5,350 nucleotides of DNA from Tannerella sp. (GTDB lineage Bacteria; Bacteroidota; Bacteroidia; Bacteroidales; Tannerellaceae): positions 1-5,350 of the forward strand of contig JAITHS010000218.1 in assembly GCA_031279875.1 (NCBI GenBank), read 5' to 3'. The translations under genes and the position numbers were made by a program. The notes below the pieces were generated by a model. That model saw only the letters and a program-made list of their open reading frames with translations. It was not told where the DNA came from and did no database searches. Shown here in pieces: positions 1-5,350 of the stretch. How positions within the stretch are numbered: the first letter of the stretch is position 1; every line of letters starts with the position of its first letter.

Positions 1-129
1 TTTGTATAGACGCTTTTTTGCAATAAAGGTTACAAAAATAGCAAAAATTTCACAAACGATGTAACCGATTGAAGAAACATGCGTCAAAAAGGCAAACGAT
101 TTTTTATTAACAAATTAAAATTTTACATT

Positions 130-534
130 ATGAGTGATTTACCTCCTGTCCTGGCAACAGGCATTGTTTTCTACTTTGTTTACAAAGTATTCGAGTTATT
201 TGTTCGCAAAAACGAACGTATTGCCATCATCGAGAAGTTGGGACAAAAGATTTCCGAAACCGATACGTCGGTAATTAGCGCTCAACTTAGTTCTCTGCTC
301 GGTTCATTTCCGAAGCGCTCTTTTACAGGTTTGCGAACCGGCTGTCTGCTTTTAGGCGTCGGGTTAGGTTTTCTTGTCGGTCTTTTTATCTGCTACTATC
401 TCAATAGCAGCAACGTATATCAAGACAAGTGGGAGTTACACAATCTCTACGGCATTGCATACGTGGCGTCGGCGTGTTTTTTCGGCGGAGCAGGGCTGAT
501 AGTATCATACGTTTTGGAAAAGAAACGCGATTAG
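130..534 (+). CDS. Small three-helix membrane protein, DUF6249-like
   Basis: Function unknown. From the ATG at 130 the product is 134 residues with three predicted membrane helices at about residues 6-25, 68-91 and 107-129. A short charged cytoplasmic-type motif (ERIAIIEKLGQ, residues 29-39) follows helix 1, a glycine-rich helix 2 (LLLGVGLGFLVG) comes next, and the protein ends FFGGAGLIVSYVLEKKRD. This order, with a KER/NER-x-A-IEK motif, a glycine-rich helix and a C-terminal FGG...EKK helix, matches my memory of the uncharacterised DUF6249 family of Bacteroidota. Those genes often sit beside an ECF sigma-factor gene, which would lie left of this window if present. An in-frame ATG at 79 would add 17 residues (MRQKGKRFFINKLKFYI); I prefer 130 because the family starts close to helix 1 and an AT-rich leader precedes that ATG. 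The stop TAG is 8 bp from the convergent end of mfd. Confidence 0.75.
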   Translation: MSDLPPVLATGIVFYFVYKVFELFVRKNERIAIIEKLGQKISETDTSVISAQLSSLLGSFPKRSFTGLRTGCLLLGVGLGFLVGLFICYYLNSSNVYQDKWELHNLYGIAYVASACFFGGAGLIVSYVLEKKRD

Positions 535-542
535 TTATTCCT

Positions 543-3500
543 TTAACCCATTAATTCCGTCAGTATCCGACATGCGGTTTCGACGTTAAGGACGTTTTTG
601 ATGCTCATGCTGCGACGACCTGACTGCTCGCGAAAGTTGCATGTCTTGGGATAACGCTGAACGTAGGCGATGAGCGCTTCAAAGGCTTTGCTTTGATAGT
701 AAGAACTGTTGTTGTTTTTGACTAAATGGAGATTCATCATGCCTTTTTTAAGTATGATTTTCTCGAAACCGAGATGTTTGCCGAGTTGTCGCAGTTGTAC
801 GACACGGATTAGTTCTTCACCTTCGGGCGGTATGACGCCGAAACGGTCGCGCAGGCGGTCGGTAAAAGCGTCGAGATTAGCGTCGTTGTCGATACTGTCA
901 AGTTCGCGATAGATGTTGATACGTTCCGAATCATTGGGAATATAAGTCTGCGGGAAGAGCAATTCGAGGTCGCTTTCGATGAAGGTGTCGCGAACGTAGG
1001 TGGTCTGTAGAGACGTTGCATGCAACGTCTCTACGTTGTTTTCGGGTTCCGGTGCGAATAGTTCGGCAAACTCTTCGTCTTTGAGTTCGCCGACGGCTTC
1101 TTCGAGAATTTTCCGGTAGGTTTCATATCCTAAATCGGCGATAAAACCGCTCTGTTCGGCTCCGAGCATGTTACCGGCGCCGCGTATGTCGAGGTCTTGC
1201 ATGGCGATATAGAAACCGCTGCCAAGGTCGGAGTAGTTTTCGATAGCCTGCAAGCGACGGCGCGATTCGGGCGAGAGCGTTGAGAGCGGCGGCGAAAGCA
1301 GATAGCAGAACGCCTTACGGTTGCTTCGCCCTACCCTTCCGCGCAGTTGGTGGAGTTCGGACAGTCCGAACTGGTGAGCATTGTTGATGATGATAGTATT
1401 GGCGTTAGGAACGTCGATACCGTTCTCGATGATAGTAGTTGAAATAAGCACATCGTACTCATAATTAACGAAATCGATGATGATTTTTTCCAATCTTTCG
1501 GGTTCCATCTGTCCGTGGCTGACGGCTACGCGAGCATCGGGTATCTGTCGGCGAACGATGGATTCCATATCATAAATATTTTGTATTCTGTTGTTTATGA
1601 AGAAAACCTGTCCGTTGCGGCTCATTTCATAATTGATGGCTTCGCGGATGATGTCGGGATTGAAGCGTTCGATTTCGGTCTGTATAGGATAACGGTTGGG
1701 CGGAGGAGTATGTATGTTGCTCAAATCGCGGGCGCCCATAAGCGAAAATTGAAGCGTGCGAGGGATAGGCGTCGCCGTCATGGTCAACGTATCGACATTG
1801 CTTTTCATCTGGCGCAGTTTCTCTTTTACCGACACGCCGAATTTTTGTTCTTCATCAATAATCAACAATCCTAAATCTTTGAATACAACGTCTTTACCTA
1901 CAAGGCGATGTGTGCCTACAAGGATATTTAGTTCGCCTGTTTTGAGGCGTTCGAGTATTTGAGATGTTTGTTTGGCGGTGCGTGCGCGGCTGATGTAATC
2001 GATAGTGCAGGGAAAGTCTTTGAGACGCTCGCTGAAAGTGCGATAATGCTGAAAGGCGAGGACGGTGGTAGGTACGAGTACGGCGACTTGCTTATTGTCG
2101 GCGACAGCCTTAAATGCCGCTCTGACAGCTACTTCCGTCTTGCCGAAACCTACATCGCCGCAGATAAGCCTGTCCATCGGGCGCTGATTTTCCATGTCGG
2201 CTTTGACGTCGTTTGTGGCTTTCAACTGGTCGGGCGTGTCTTCGTAAATGAAACTTGCTTCGAGTTCGTCTTGCATAAAACTGTCGGGGCTGTATGCGAA
2301 GCCGTTCATGGCTTTGCGTTTGGCATACAGTTTGATGAGGTCGCGGGCTATGTCCTTGACTTTGTTTTTAGTACGTTCTTTGAGTTTATCCCACGCGCCG
2401 GTGCCGAGACTGCTCAATGCCGGTTGCTCGCCGTCTTTGCCTTTGTATTTCGACAGTTTGTAAAGGGCGTGAATGCTTACAAATACAGTATCTTCGTTTC
2501 TGTACGTCAGTTTGACTACTTCCTGTATTTTGCCTTCGTTTTCTATACGCATCAGACCTCCGAACCGAGCAATGCCGTGATCGATATGCACAATGTAGTC
2601 GCCGATTGTAAATTGGTTTAACTCTTTGAGTGATAGCGTAATCTTACCGTTACGAGCCTTGTCGCTTTTGAGGTTGTATTTGTGGAAACGTCCGAAAATC
2701 TGATGGTCGGTAAAGAGACATATTTTCAGCGTGTTATCAATAAATCCTTCGTGAAGAGTATGATTTACGGGCGTGAAGATAATTTTATCGCCTCTGTCTT
2801 CGAAAATGTCTTTCATCCTTTCCGCCTGTTTAGCGCTGTCTGTGAGCAGATAAACGGTATATTTTTCATCAATGTAATGCCGGAATGTTTCGCTAACGAG
2901 GTCGAAGTTTTTTTGGAACAGCGGTTGCGGCGAGATGTCGAATCGGAAAACGGTCGCGTTATCGCGAGGAATGAAGCAATCCGGCGTTCCTTTCTCTGGA
3001 TTGCTTCGTTCCTCGCAATGACGAATGCCCTGTCCGTCATTGCGAGGTGCCGTCATTTTTCTAAATACAACCGTCCGAAACCGTTCTGCTTCCAACTTAA
3101 ACTCATCACCTGAAATCAACTTGCGCCGCATGGCTTCTATATCTTTAAAACCCTCATTATCACGGTTTACAGGCATTTCGTTCCAAACAAAATCTATTTG
3201 TTCGCGGCAAAATTTCAAATCATTGATTATCAACGTTGCATTGTCGGGCAGTAAAGTTAAAAGCGAAGAATCGGCTTCGTTGTGGCGGCTTATTTCGGGT
3301 ATGACATGTATCTCGGTGAGGCGTTCTTTCGACAGTTGCGTTTCGACGTCAAAAGAGCGGATTGTCTCCACCTCGTTGCCGAAAAAGTCTAATCTGTAAG
3401 GATATTCATTTGAAAATGAAAATATATCGACAATACTTCCTCTCACGGCATATTGCCCCGGCTCATAGACATAGTCGGTATATTCAAAACCGTAAGTATC

Positions 3501-3971
3501 AAGCGTTTCCGACACAAAAGCAGGGTCTATTTTCTCGCCTTGATGGATAGTGAGCGTATTTTCAATGAGTGTTTCGCGCGAGAGGGTCTTTTCGGCTATG
3601 GCGTCGGGATACGACACGATGACGCACGACGGCTTATCGTCTTGCAAAACGCCGAGTATCTCGGTGCGCAGTATCTCGTTTGCGGGGTCGGTATGACCGT
3701 ACTTAATACTGCGATGATATGATGAAGGAAAGAAGTAAACATCTTTACTTTCAAGCAGTTGCATCATATCGTTATAAAAATATCCTGCTTCTTCGAGGTC
3801 GTTGAGCAGGCAAAGAAAAACTCCTTTCGACTTGGCAAACATCGCGGCGGTGAAGATAGCCTTTGCCGACCCTGTCAGCCCCTCGGCACAGAAATTCCCG
3901 TCGGTCAATTTCAACGCCGCCAAAAGGTTCGGATGACGGCTGTAAATTTTAATCAGTTCGTTTATGTTCAC
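543..3971 (-). CDS. mfd: Transcription-repair coupling factor Mfd
   Basis: Mfd is a cytoplasmic ATP-dependent DNA translocase that pushes stalled RNA polymerase off damaged DNA and recruits UvrA for nucleotide excision repair. The product has 1142 residues, the usual length. It shows an N-terminal UvrB-like module ([16 protein letters not shown] from about 169), a CarD-like RNA-polymerase-interaction domain ([18 protein letters not shown]457), and a superfamily 2 motor with Walker A GDVGFGKT (605-612, Lys611), DEEQ box (706-709), TATPIPRTL (from 732) and motif [10 protein letters not shown] (875-882). The translocation motif ([17 protein letters not shown], from 926) and a C-terminal regulatory domain (about 990-1142) follow. 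The start codon is GTG, supported by conserved N-terminal similarity ([12 protein letters not shown]), an AAAGGA six bases upstream and a 4-base GTGA overlap with the upstream decarboxylase gene. Two palindromic repeats are embedded in frame (about residues 309-339 and 980-989). Neither disrupts a catalytic motif, so the enzyme is probably active. Confidence 0.97.
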   Translation of the reverse strand: MNINELIKIYSRHPNLLAALKLTDGNFCAEGLTGSAKAIFTAAMFAKSKGVFLCLLNDLEEAGYFYNDMMQLLESKDVYFFPSSYHRSIKYGHTDPANEILRTEILGVLQDDKPSCVIVSYPDAIAEKTLSRETLIENTLTIHQGEKIDPAFVSETLDTYGFEYTDYVYEPGQYAVRGSIVDIFSFSNEYPYRLDFFGNEVETIRSFDVETQLSKERLTEIHVIPEISRHNEADSSLLTLLPDNATLIINDLKFCREQIDFVWNEMPVNRDNEGFKDIEAMRRKLISGDEFKLEAERFRTVVFRKMTAPRNDGQGIRHCEERSNPEKGTPDCFIPRDNATVFRFDISPQPLFQKNFDLVSETFRHYIDEKYTVYLLTDSAKQAERMKDIFEDRGDKIIFTPVNHTLHEGFIDNTLKICLFTDHQIFGRFHKYNLKSDKARNGKITLSLKELNQFTIGDYIVHIDHGIARFGGLMRIENEGKIQEVVKLTYRNEDTVFVSIHALYKLSKYKGKDGEQPALSSLGTGAWDKLKERTKNKVKDIARDLIKLYAKRKAMNGFAYSPDSFMQDELEASFIYEDTPDQLKATNDVKADMENQRPMDRLICGDVGFGKTEVAVRAAFKAVADNKQVAVLVPTTVLAFQHYRTFSERLKDFPCTIDYISRARTAKQTSQILERLKTGELNILVGTHRLVGKDVVFKDLGLLIIDEEQKFGVSVKEKLRQMKSNVDTLTMTATPIPRTLQFSLMGARDLSNIHTPPPNRYPIQTEIERFNPDIIREAINYEMSRNGQVFFINNRIQNIYDMESIVRRQIPDARVAVSHGQMEPERLEKIIIDFVNYEYDVLISTTIIENGIDVPNANTIIINNAHQFGLSELHQLRGRVGRSNRKAFCYLLSPPLSTLSPESRRRLQAIENYSDLGSGFYIAMQDLDIRGAGNMLGAEQSGFIADLGYETYRKILEEAVGELKDEEFAELFAPEPENNVETLHATSLQTTYVRDTFIESDLELLFPQTYIPNDSERINIYRELDSIDNDANLDAFTDRLRDRFGVIPPEGEELIRVVQLRQLGKHLGFEKIILKKGMMNLHLVKNNNSSYYQSKAFEALIAYVQRYPKTCNFREQSGRRSMSIKNVLNVETACRILTELMG
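1007..1034. repeat. Perfect 28-bp palindrome inside mfd
   Basis: The half-site GTAGAGACGTTGCA (1007-1020) is followed with no spacer by its exact reverse complement (1021-1034). It is read in frame as roughly [10 protein letters not shown] (Mfd residues 980-989), a stretch of no recognisable Mfd character. It lies between the acidic segment after the translocation motif and the C-terminal domain that begins near [16 protein letters not shown]. From memory, very similar GTAGAGACG...CGTCTCTAC palindromes are dispersed repeats in cyanobacterial and Bacteroidota genomes. The insertion interpretation is inferred from the perfect symmetry and linker position. Confidence 0.85.
2957..3023. repeat. 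Palindromic repeat element (28-nt arms) inserted in mfd
   Basis: Two 28-nt arms (2957-2984 and 2996-3023) are inverted copies of each other at 24 of 28 positions, separated by an 11-nt loop (2985-2995). The core is CGTCATTGCGAGG plus a GAAGCAATCC segment. I recognise this as a dispersed palindrome found in many Bacteroidota and some other genomes, whose translations recur in annotated proteins as HCEERSNP or RNEAIQ-like peptides. Here it is read in frame within Mfd as [12 protein letters not shown] followed by DCFIPRDNA, between the UvrB-like module and the segment [16 protein letters not shown] that leads to the next domain. In mRNA it would fold into a strong hairpin. The frame used is open through both arms. 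Confidence 0.88.
3035..3047. repeat. Truncated extra arm of the palindromic repeat
   Basis: CGTCATTGCGAGG at 3035-3047 is an exact inverted copy of the outer 13 bases of the neighbouring arm (3011-3023). It is separated from that arm by 11 nt (3024-3034), the same length as the loop of the complete element. It is read within Mfd as part of the peptide PRND. Its inner 15 bases do not match the full arm, so it looks like a remnant of a second element or a partly copied third arm. Confidence 0.8.
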
Positions 3972-4927
3972 TTGTTTTCCTTTAACCGATTTCCAAGCAG
4001 TTGGTCGAAATACTCAATTGTTTTTTTGAGACCTTCTTCGAGTTTTACTGCCGGTCGCCATCCGTCCAAACGCTCGCAGGCAAGTGAGATGTCGGGTTTG
4101 CGCTGTCGCGGGTCGTCCTGCGGCAACGGTTCAAAGACAATCTTCGAGCGCGAACCGGTGAGCCGGATAACGGTATCGGCAAGTTGAAGCATGGAAAACT
4201 CGTCGGGATTGCCGATATTGACCGGGCCGGTGAACTCATCGCCGGTGTTCATCATCCTTATCATGCCTTCGATGAGGTCGTCAACATACTGAAAACTGCG
4301 CGTCTGCGAGCCGTCGCCGTAGATTGTGATATTTTGACCTGTCAATGCCTGAACGATGAAATTTGACACAACCCGTCCGTCTTTCATATCCATTCGCGGC
4401 CCGTAGGTGTTGAATATCCTGATAATCTTGATTTTGATGTTATGTTGCCGACGGTAGTCCATGAAGAGCGTTTCGGCAGCGCGTTTACCTTCGTCATAGC
4501 ACGAGCGGATGCCGATAGGATTGACGTTACCCCAATAAGTTTCGACTTGCGGGTGAATTGACGGGTCGCCGTAAACTTCGCTCGTTGACGCCTGTAAAAT
4601 ACTTGCATTGACTCTTTTGGCAAGCCCAAGCATGTTGAGAGCGCCGTAAATCGACGTTTTAAGCGTTTTGATGGGGTTATACTGATAATTAACCGGCGAA
4701 GCGGGGCATGCCAGATTAAATATTTTGTCCACTTCGGCGTAGTAAGGCGTCGTAACATCATGTCTGACCAACTCGAAGCGGTCGTTACTAAGCAGATGTC
4801 TGACATTATTTTTGTTGCCTGTAAAGTAGTTGTCGAGGCAAATAACATCGCCTCCGTCGCGAATAAGCCTTTCGCAGAGATGCGACCCGATAAATCCGGC
4901 GCCGCCGGTTACTAAAATTCTATCCAT
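3968..4927 (-). CDS. uxs: UDP-glucuronate decarboxylase (UDP-xylose synthase)
   Basis: This cytoplasmic, NAD-dependent short-chain dehydrogenase/reductase of the extended type converts UDP-glucuronate to UDP-xylose and CO2, supplying xylose for surface or secreted glycans. The product is 319 residues, the normal length of bacterial UXS. It has the Rossmann dinucleotide motif GGAGFIGS (8-15), an acidic residue for NAD ribose binding (Asp32 in LDNY), STSEVYGDP with the Thr-Ser-Glu triad (115-117), the catalytic pair YDEGK (Tyr144, Lys148), IFNTYGPRM (171-179) and the UXS-type substrate-binding tail [10 protein letters not shown] (271-280). The TSE triad and RSCYDEGKR favour UXS over dTDP-glucose 4,6-dehydratase (TDE) and over GalE. 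It is first in an operon with mfd, overlapping it by four bases. Its own promoter box lies 20 bases before the ATG, just after two terminators facing the same way. UDP-glucose dehydrogenase, which makes the substrate, is not in this window. Confidence 0.93.
   Translation of the reverse strand: MDRILVTGGAGFIGSHLCERLIRDGGDVICLDNYFTGNKNNVRHLLSNDRFELVRHDVTTPYYAEVDKIFNLACPASPVNYQYNPIKTLKTSIYGALNMLGLAKRVNASILQASTSEVYGDPSIHPQVETYWGNVNPIGIRSCYDEGKRAAETLFMDYRRQHNIKIKIIRIFNTYGPRMDMKDGRVVSNFIVQALTGQNITIYGDGSQTRSFQYVDDLIEGMIRMMNTGDEFTGPVNIGNPDEFSMLQLADTVIRLTGSRSKIVFEPLPQDDPRQRKPDISLACERLDGWRPAVKLEEGLKKTIEYFDQLLGNRLKENK
3978..3983 (-). promoter_or_regulatory. Shine-Dalgarno-like site for mfd inside the upstream gene
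   Basis: On the minus strand AAAGGA lies six bases before the GTG start of mfd, within the last codons of the decarboxylase gene. Bacteroidota genes usually lack strong Shine-Dalgarno sequences, so this site plus the GTGA stop/start overlap supports the GTG as the true start and suggests translation by reinitiation or coupling. Confidence 0.5.
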
Positions 4928-4947
4928 AATTTTAACTTAAAAACACG

Positions 4948-4955
4948 CAAAGGTA
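4948..4955 (-). promoter_or_regulatory. Bacteroidota-type promoter box for uxs-mfd
   Basis: The minus strand reads TACCTTTG, a match to the Bacteroidota -7 consensus TAnnTTTG, ending 20 bases before the uxs ATG. That leaves an untranslated leader of about 10-15 bases. The -33 element (TTTG, expected 19-21 bp upstream) is weak: the matching region is T-rich (TTTAGTTTTTT) and overlaps the tail of the upstream terminator. Confidence 0.72.
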
Positions 4956-4968
4956 CGCATTTTCGGCG

Positions 4969-5015
4969 AAAAAACTAAAGGGAACCTCTAAAAATTGATT
5001 TTTTCGAGGTTCCCT
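4969..5015 (-). terminator. Second intrinsic terminator, minus strand
   Basis: Arms AGGGAACCTC and GAGGTTCCCT (4979-4988 and 5006-5015) pair perfectly over 10 bp. After one mismatch come five more A-T pairs around a small loop. On the minus strand the hairpin is followed by TTAGTTTTTT (4978-4969). On the plus strand it is followed only by A residues, so it is oriented for minus-strand transcription. It directly follows the first terminator and would insulate the uxs promoter from transcription entering from the right. Confidence 0.7.
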
Positions 5016-5055
5016 AAAAAAAGTAGAGCTGCAATGACAACATCGCACCTCTACT
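5016..5055 (-). terminator. First intrinsic terminator, minus strand
   Basis: On the minus strand GTAGAGGTGCGATG (5054-5041) pairs with CATTGCAGCTCTAC (5036-5023) across a TTGT loop, giving 12 Watson-Crick pairs, one G-U pair and one G-G mismatch. A run of seven T residues follows (5022-5016). Read on the plus strand, the wobble pair becomes an A-C mismatch and no T-tract follows, so the minus orientation is favoured. No protein gene on this strand ends here, so it most likely ends the small RNA proposed at 5016-5217. Confidence 0.8.
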
Positions 5056-5190
5056 GTGTTAAACGTCCTTCTCAGGGGATTTAAATAATGGATTTTATAA
5101 TAAATCTATTTATGCTAAACAAAATCACTTAGCGTAAAGGAAGAAATTGCACCTCTCCTCTACATCGTTTAAACGGCTTTCACAAGCGAT
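5045..5190. repeat. Diverged direct repeat within the candidate small RNA
   Basis: GCACCTCT occurs at 5045-5052 and again at 5149-5156. Downstream of each copy, 5061-5080 and 5171-5190 agree at 15 of 20 positions (AAACGnC-type start, GAT end). The copies cover about 5045-5080 and 5149-5190, roughly 105-110 nt apart, with a 6-base length difference between the two blocks. The similarity suggests an old internal duplication or two equivalent structural arms. Confidence 0.5.
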
Positions 5191-5221
5191 ATTAAACGCT
5201 AAATGTTGTATAAAAACGGTG

Positions 5222-5229
5222 CAAAGATA
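5222..5229 (-). promoter_or_regulatory. Promoter box for the minus-strand small RNA
   Basis: The minus strand reads TATCTTTG, a match to TAnnTTTG, followed by CACCGTTTTTAT. Transcription would start near 5217 and run towards the tandem terminators at 5055-4969. I see no clear TTTG -33 element at the expected distance; that region overlaps the opposing promoter box. Confidence 0.6.
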
Positions 5230-5250
5230 CAAATTTTATTTTAAATTGCG

Positions 5251-5258
5251 TATCTTTG
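5251..5258 (+). promoter_or_regulatory. Promoter box for the plus-strand gene at 5281
   Basis: TATCTTTG on the plus strand matches TAnnTTTG and lies 22 bases before the ATG at 5281, a typical Bacteroidota spacing that leaves a leader of about 15 AT-rich bases. As with its mirror image, no good TTTG -33 element is visible; the expected site falls on the opposing box. Confidence 0.6.
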
Positions 5259-5280
5259 CACCGTTTTTATAATATATATA

Positions 5281-5350
5281 ATGTATAATAAAAGTTTTTA
5301 TATACTTTTAGTTCTTTGTTTATCCGTCGATGCGGTAAAGATTAATGCGC
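5281..5350 (+). CDS. Start of an exported protein gene, cut by the window edge
   Basis: The ATG at 5281 opens a frame with no stop to the end of the window (23 codons: MYNKSFYILLVLCLSVDAVK followed by INA). A lysine near the N-terminus, a hydrophobic core (FYILLVLCLSV) and small residues at the end (VDA, a possible cleavage site) look like a Sec signal peptide, so the product is probably exported to the periplasm or outer membrane. The Cys in LVLC is a poor lipobox. The gene is placed well for the plus-strand promoter box at 5251-5258. Its identity cannot be judged from this fragment. Confidence 0.55.
   Translation, partial: MYNKSFYILLVLCLSVDAVKINA

Larger units (their letters stand above)
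5016..5217 (-). ncRNA. Candidate small RNA, about 200 nt (possibly 6S RNA)
   Basis: A minus-strand promoter box (TATCTTTG, 5229-5222) and a strong hairpin with a T7 tract (5055-5016) delimit about 200 nt with no plausible reading frame. The interior is rich in potential helices: AGCG/CGCT (5200-5197 with 5188-5185), GCTAA/TTAGC (5133-5129 with 5118-5114), a near-perfect AATAGATTT hairpin around 5086-5113, and two diverged copies of one segment. The arrangement of a Bacteroidota promoter, about 200 nt of structured sequence and a terminator matches what is known of the Bacteroidales-1 RNA motif, which has been proposed to be the 6S RNA of this order. I cannot confirm the family by eye. The alternative is a long attenuated leader upstream of uxs, but uxs has its own promoter. 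The 5' end is estimated from the promoter box, give or take a few bases. Confidence 0.6.
5209..5271. repeat. 22-bp perfect inverted repeat carrying divergent promoters
   Basis: Positions 5209-5230 and 5250-5271 are exact reverse complements over 22 bp, separated by a 19-bp AT-rich centre. Each arm contains one copy of TATCTTTGCACCGTTTTTAT, so the two strands present the same promoter box and the same initially transcribed region facing outwards. Confidence 0.9.

Noticed and set aside
33..40. Minus-strand TATTTTTG resembling a TAnnTTTG promoter box
   Set aside because: It lies in very AT-rich sequence, has no TTTG element at the right distance, and the gene it would serve is outside the window.
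79..129. Upstream ATG at 79 as the start of the membrane protein
   Set aside because: It would add a basic extension before helix 1 that is not typical of the family. The ATG at 130 gives a compact N-terminus, though the longer form cannot be excluded.
1959..2621. A 220-codon open frame on the plus strand opposite mfd
   Set aside because: It is antisense to the motor and RNA-polymerase-binding region of a clearly real mfd, has no recognisable domain, no promoter and no start context, and is cysteine/phenylalanine rich as expected of an antisense shadow.
2957..3047. Short spaced repeats as a possible CRISPR array
   Set aside because: The repeats alternate in orientation, have 11-nt gaps, lie inside an intact coding frame, and have no cas genes nearby.
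2682..3113. Plus-strand open frame of 143 codons covering the palindromic element
   Set aside because: It is antisense to mfd. Its RNEAI and IASFLAMT peptides are simply translations of the dispersed palindrome on the other strand.
3968..4927. dTDP-glucose 4,6-dehydratase or UDP-glucose 4-epimerase as the identity of the sugar enzyme
   Set aside because: The TSE triad, RSCYDEGKR and [10 protein letters not shown] segments fit UDP-glucuronate decarboxylase; a 4,6-dehydratase would show TDE at the triad.
5209..5271. The 22-bp inverted repeat as a bidirectional terminator
   Set aside because: The loop is long, the arms carry clear promoter boxes, and no convergent genes end here. T-rich tracts lie within the stem rather than after it.

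Overview
The window looks like a chromosomal segment from a member of the Bacteroidota, probably order Bacteroidales. The evidence is the DUF6249-like small membrane protein, promoter boxes of the form TAnnTTTG instead of a TATAAT -10, AT-rich leaders with little Shine-Dalgarno signal, and the sequence style of the Mfd and UDP-glucuronate decarboxylase proteins. Species cannot be fixed from the sequence alone.

Layout. Positions 130-534 (+) encode a three-helix membrane protein. It converges, with an 8-bp gap and no visible terminator, on mfd (543-3971, -), the transcription-repair coupling factor. The gene upstream of mfd on the same strand, a UDP-glucuronate decarboxylase gene (3968-4927, -), overlaps mfd by 4 bases (GTGA), so the two form a translationally coupled operon. 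A Bacteroidota-type promoter lies just upstream, at 4948-4955. Positions 4928-5280 hold no protein gene but are dense in signals. On the minus strand they show a promoter box (5222-5229), about 200 nt of structured non-coding sequence, and two consecutive hairpin/T-tract terminators (5055-5016 and 5015-4969). This is the architecture of a free-standing small RNA; 6S RNA (the Bacteroidales-1 motif) is a testable identity. The promoter lies in a 22-bp inverted repeat whose other arm carries the same box facing right, towards a truncated plus-strand gene (from 5281) with a signal-peptide-like start.

The most unusual protein-coding feature is mfd itself. It is full length and has all its helicase and RNA-polymerase-binding motifs, but it carries two unrelated palindromic repeat elements in frame: a composite element at 2957-3047 (about residues 309-339) and a perfect 28-bp palindrome at 1007-1034 (about residues 980-989). 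Both appear to fall in linkers between domains, so the enzyme has probably tolerated them, much as Rickettsia genes tolerate palindromic elements.

How the genes work together: the decarboxylase makes UDP-xylose for surface glycans, and Mfd clears stalled RNA polymerase and recruits nucleotide excision repair. No biochemical link is evident, so their coupling looks like a shared transcription unit rather than a pathway. No CRISPR array, tRNA, rRNA, transposase or obvious defence system is present.
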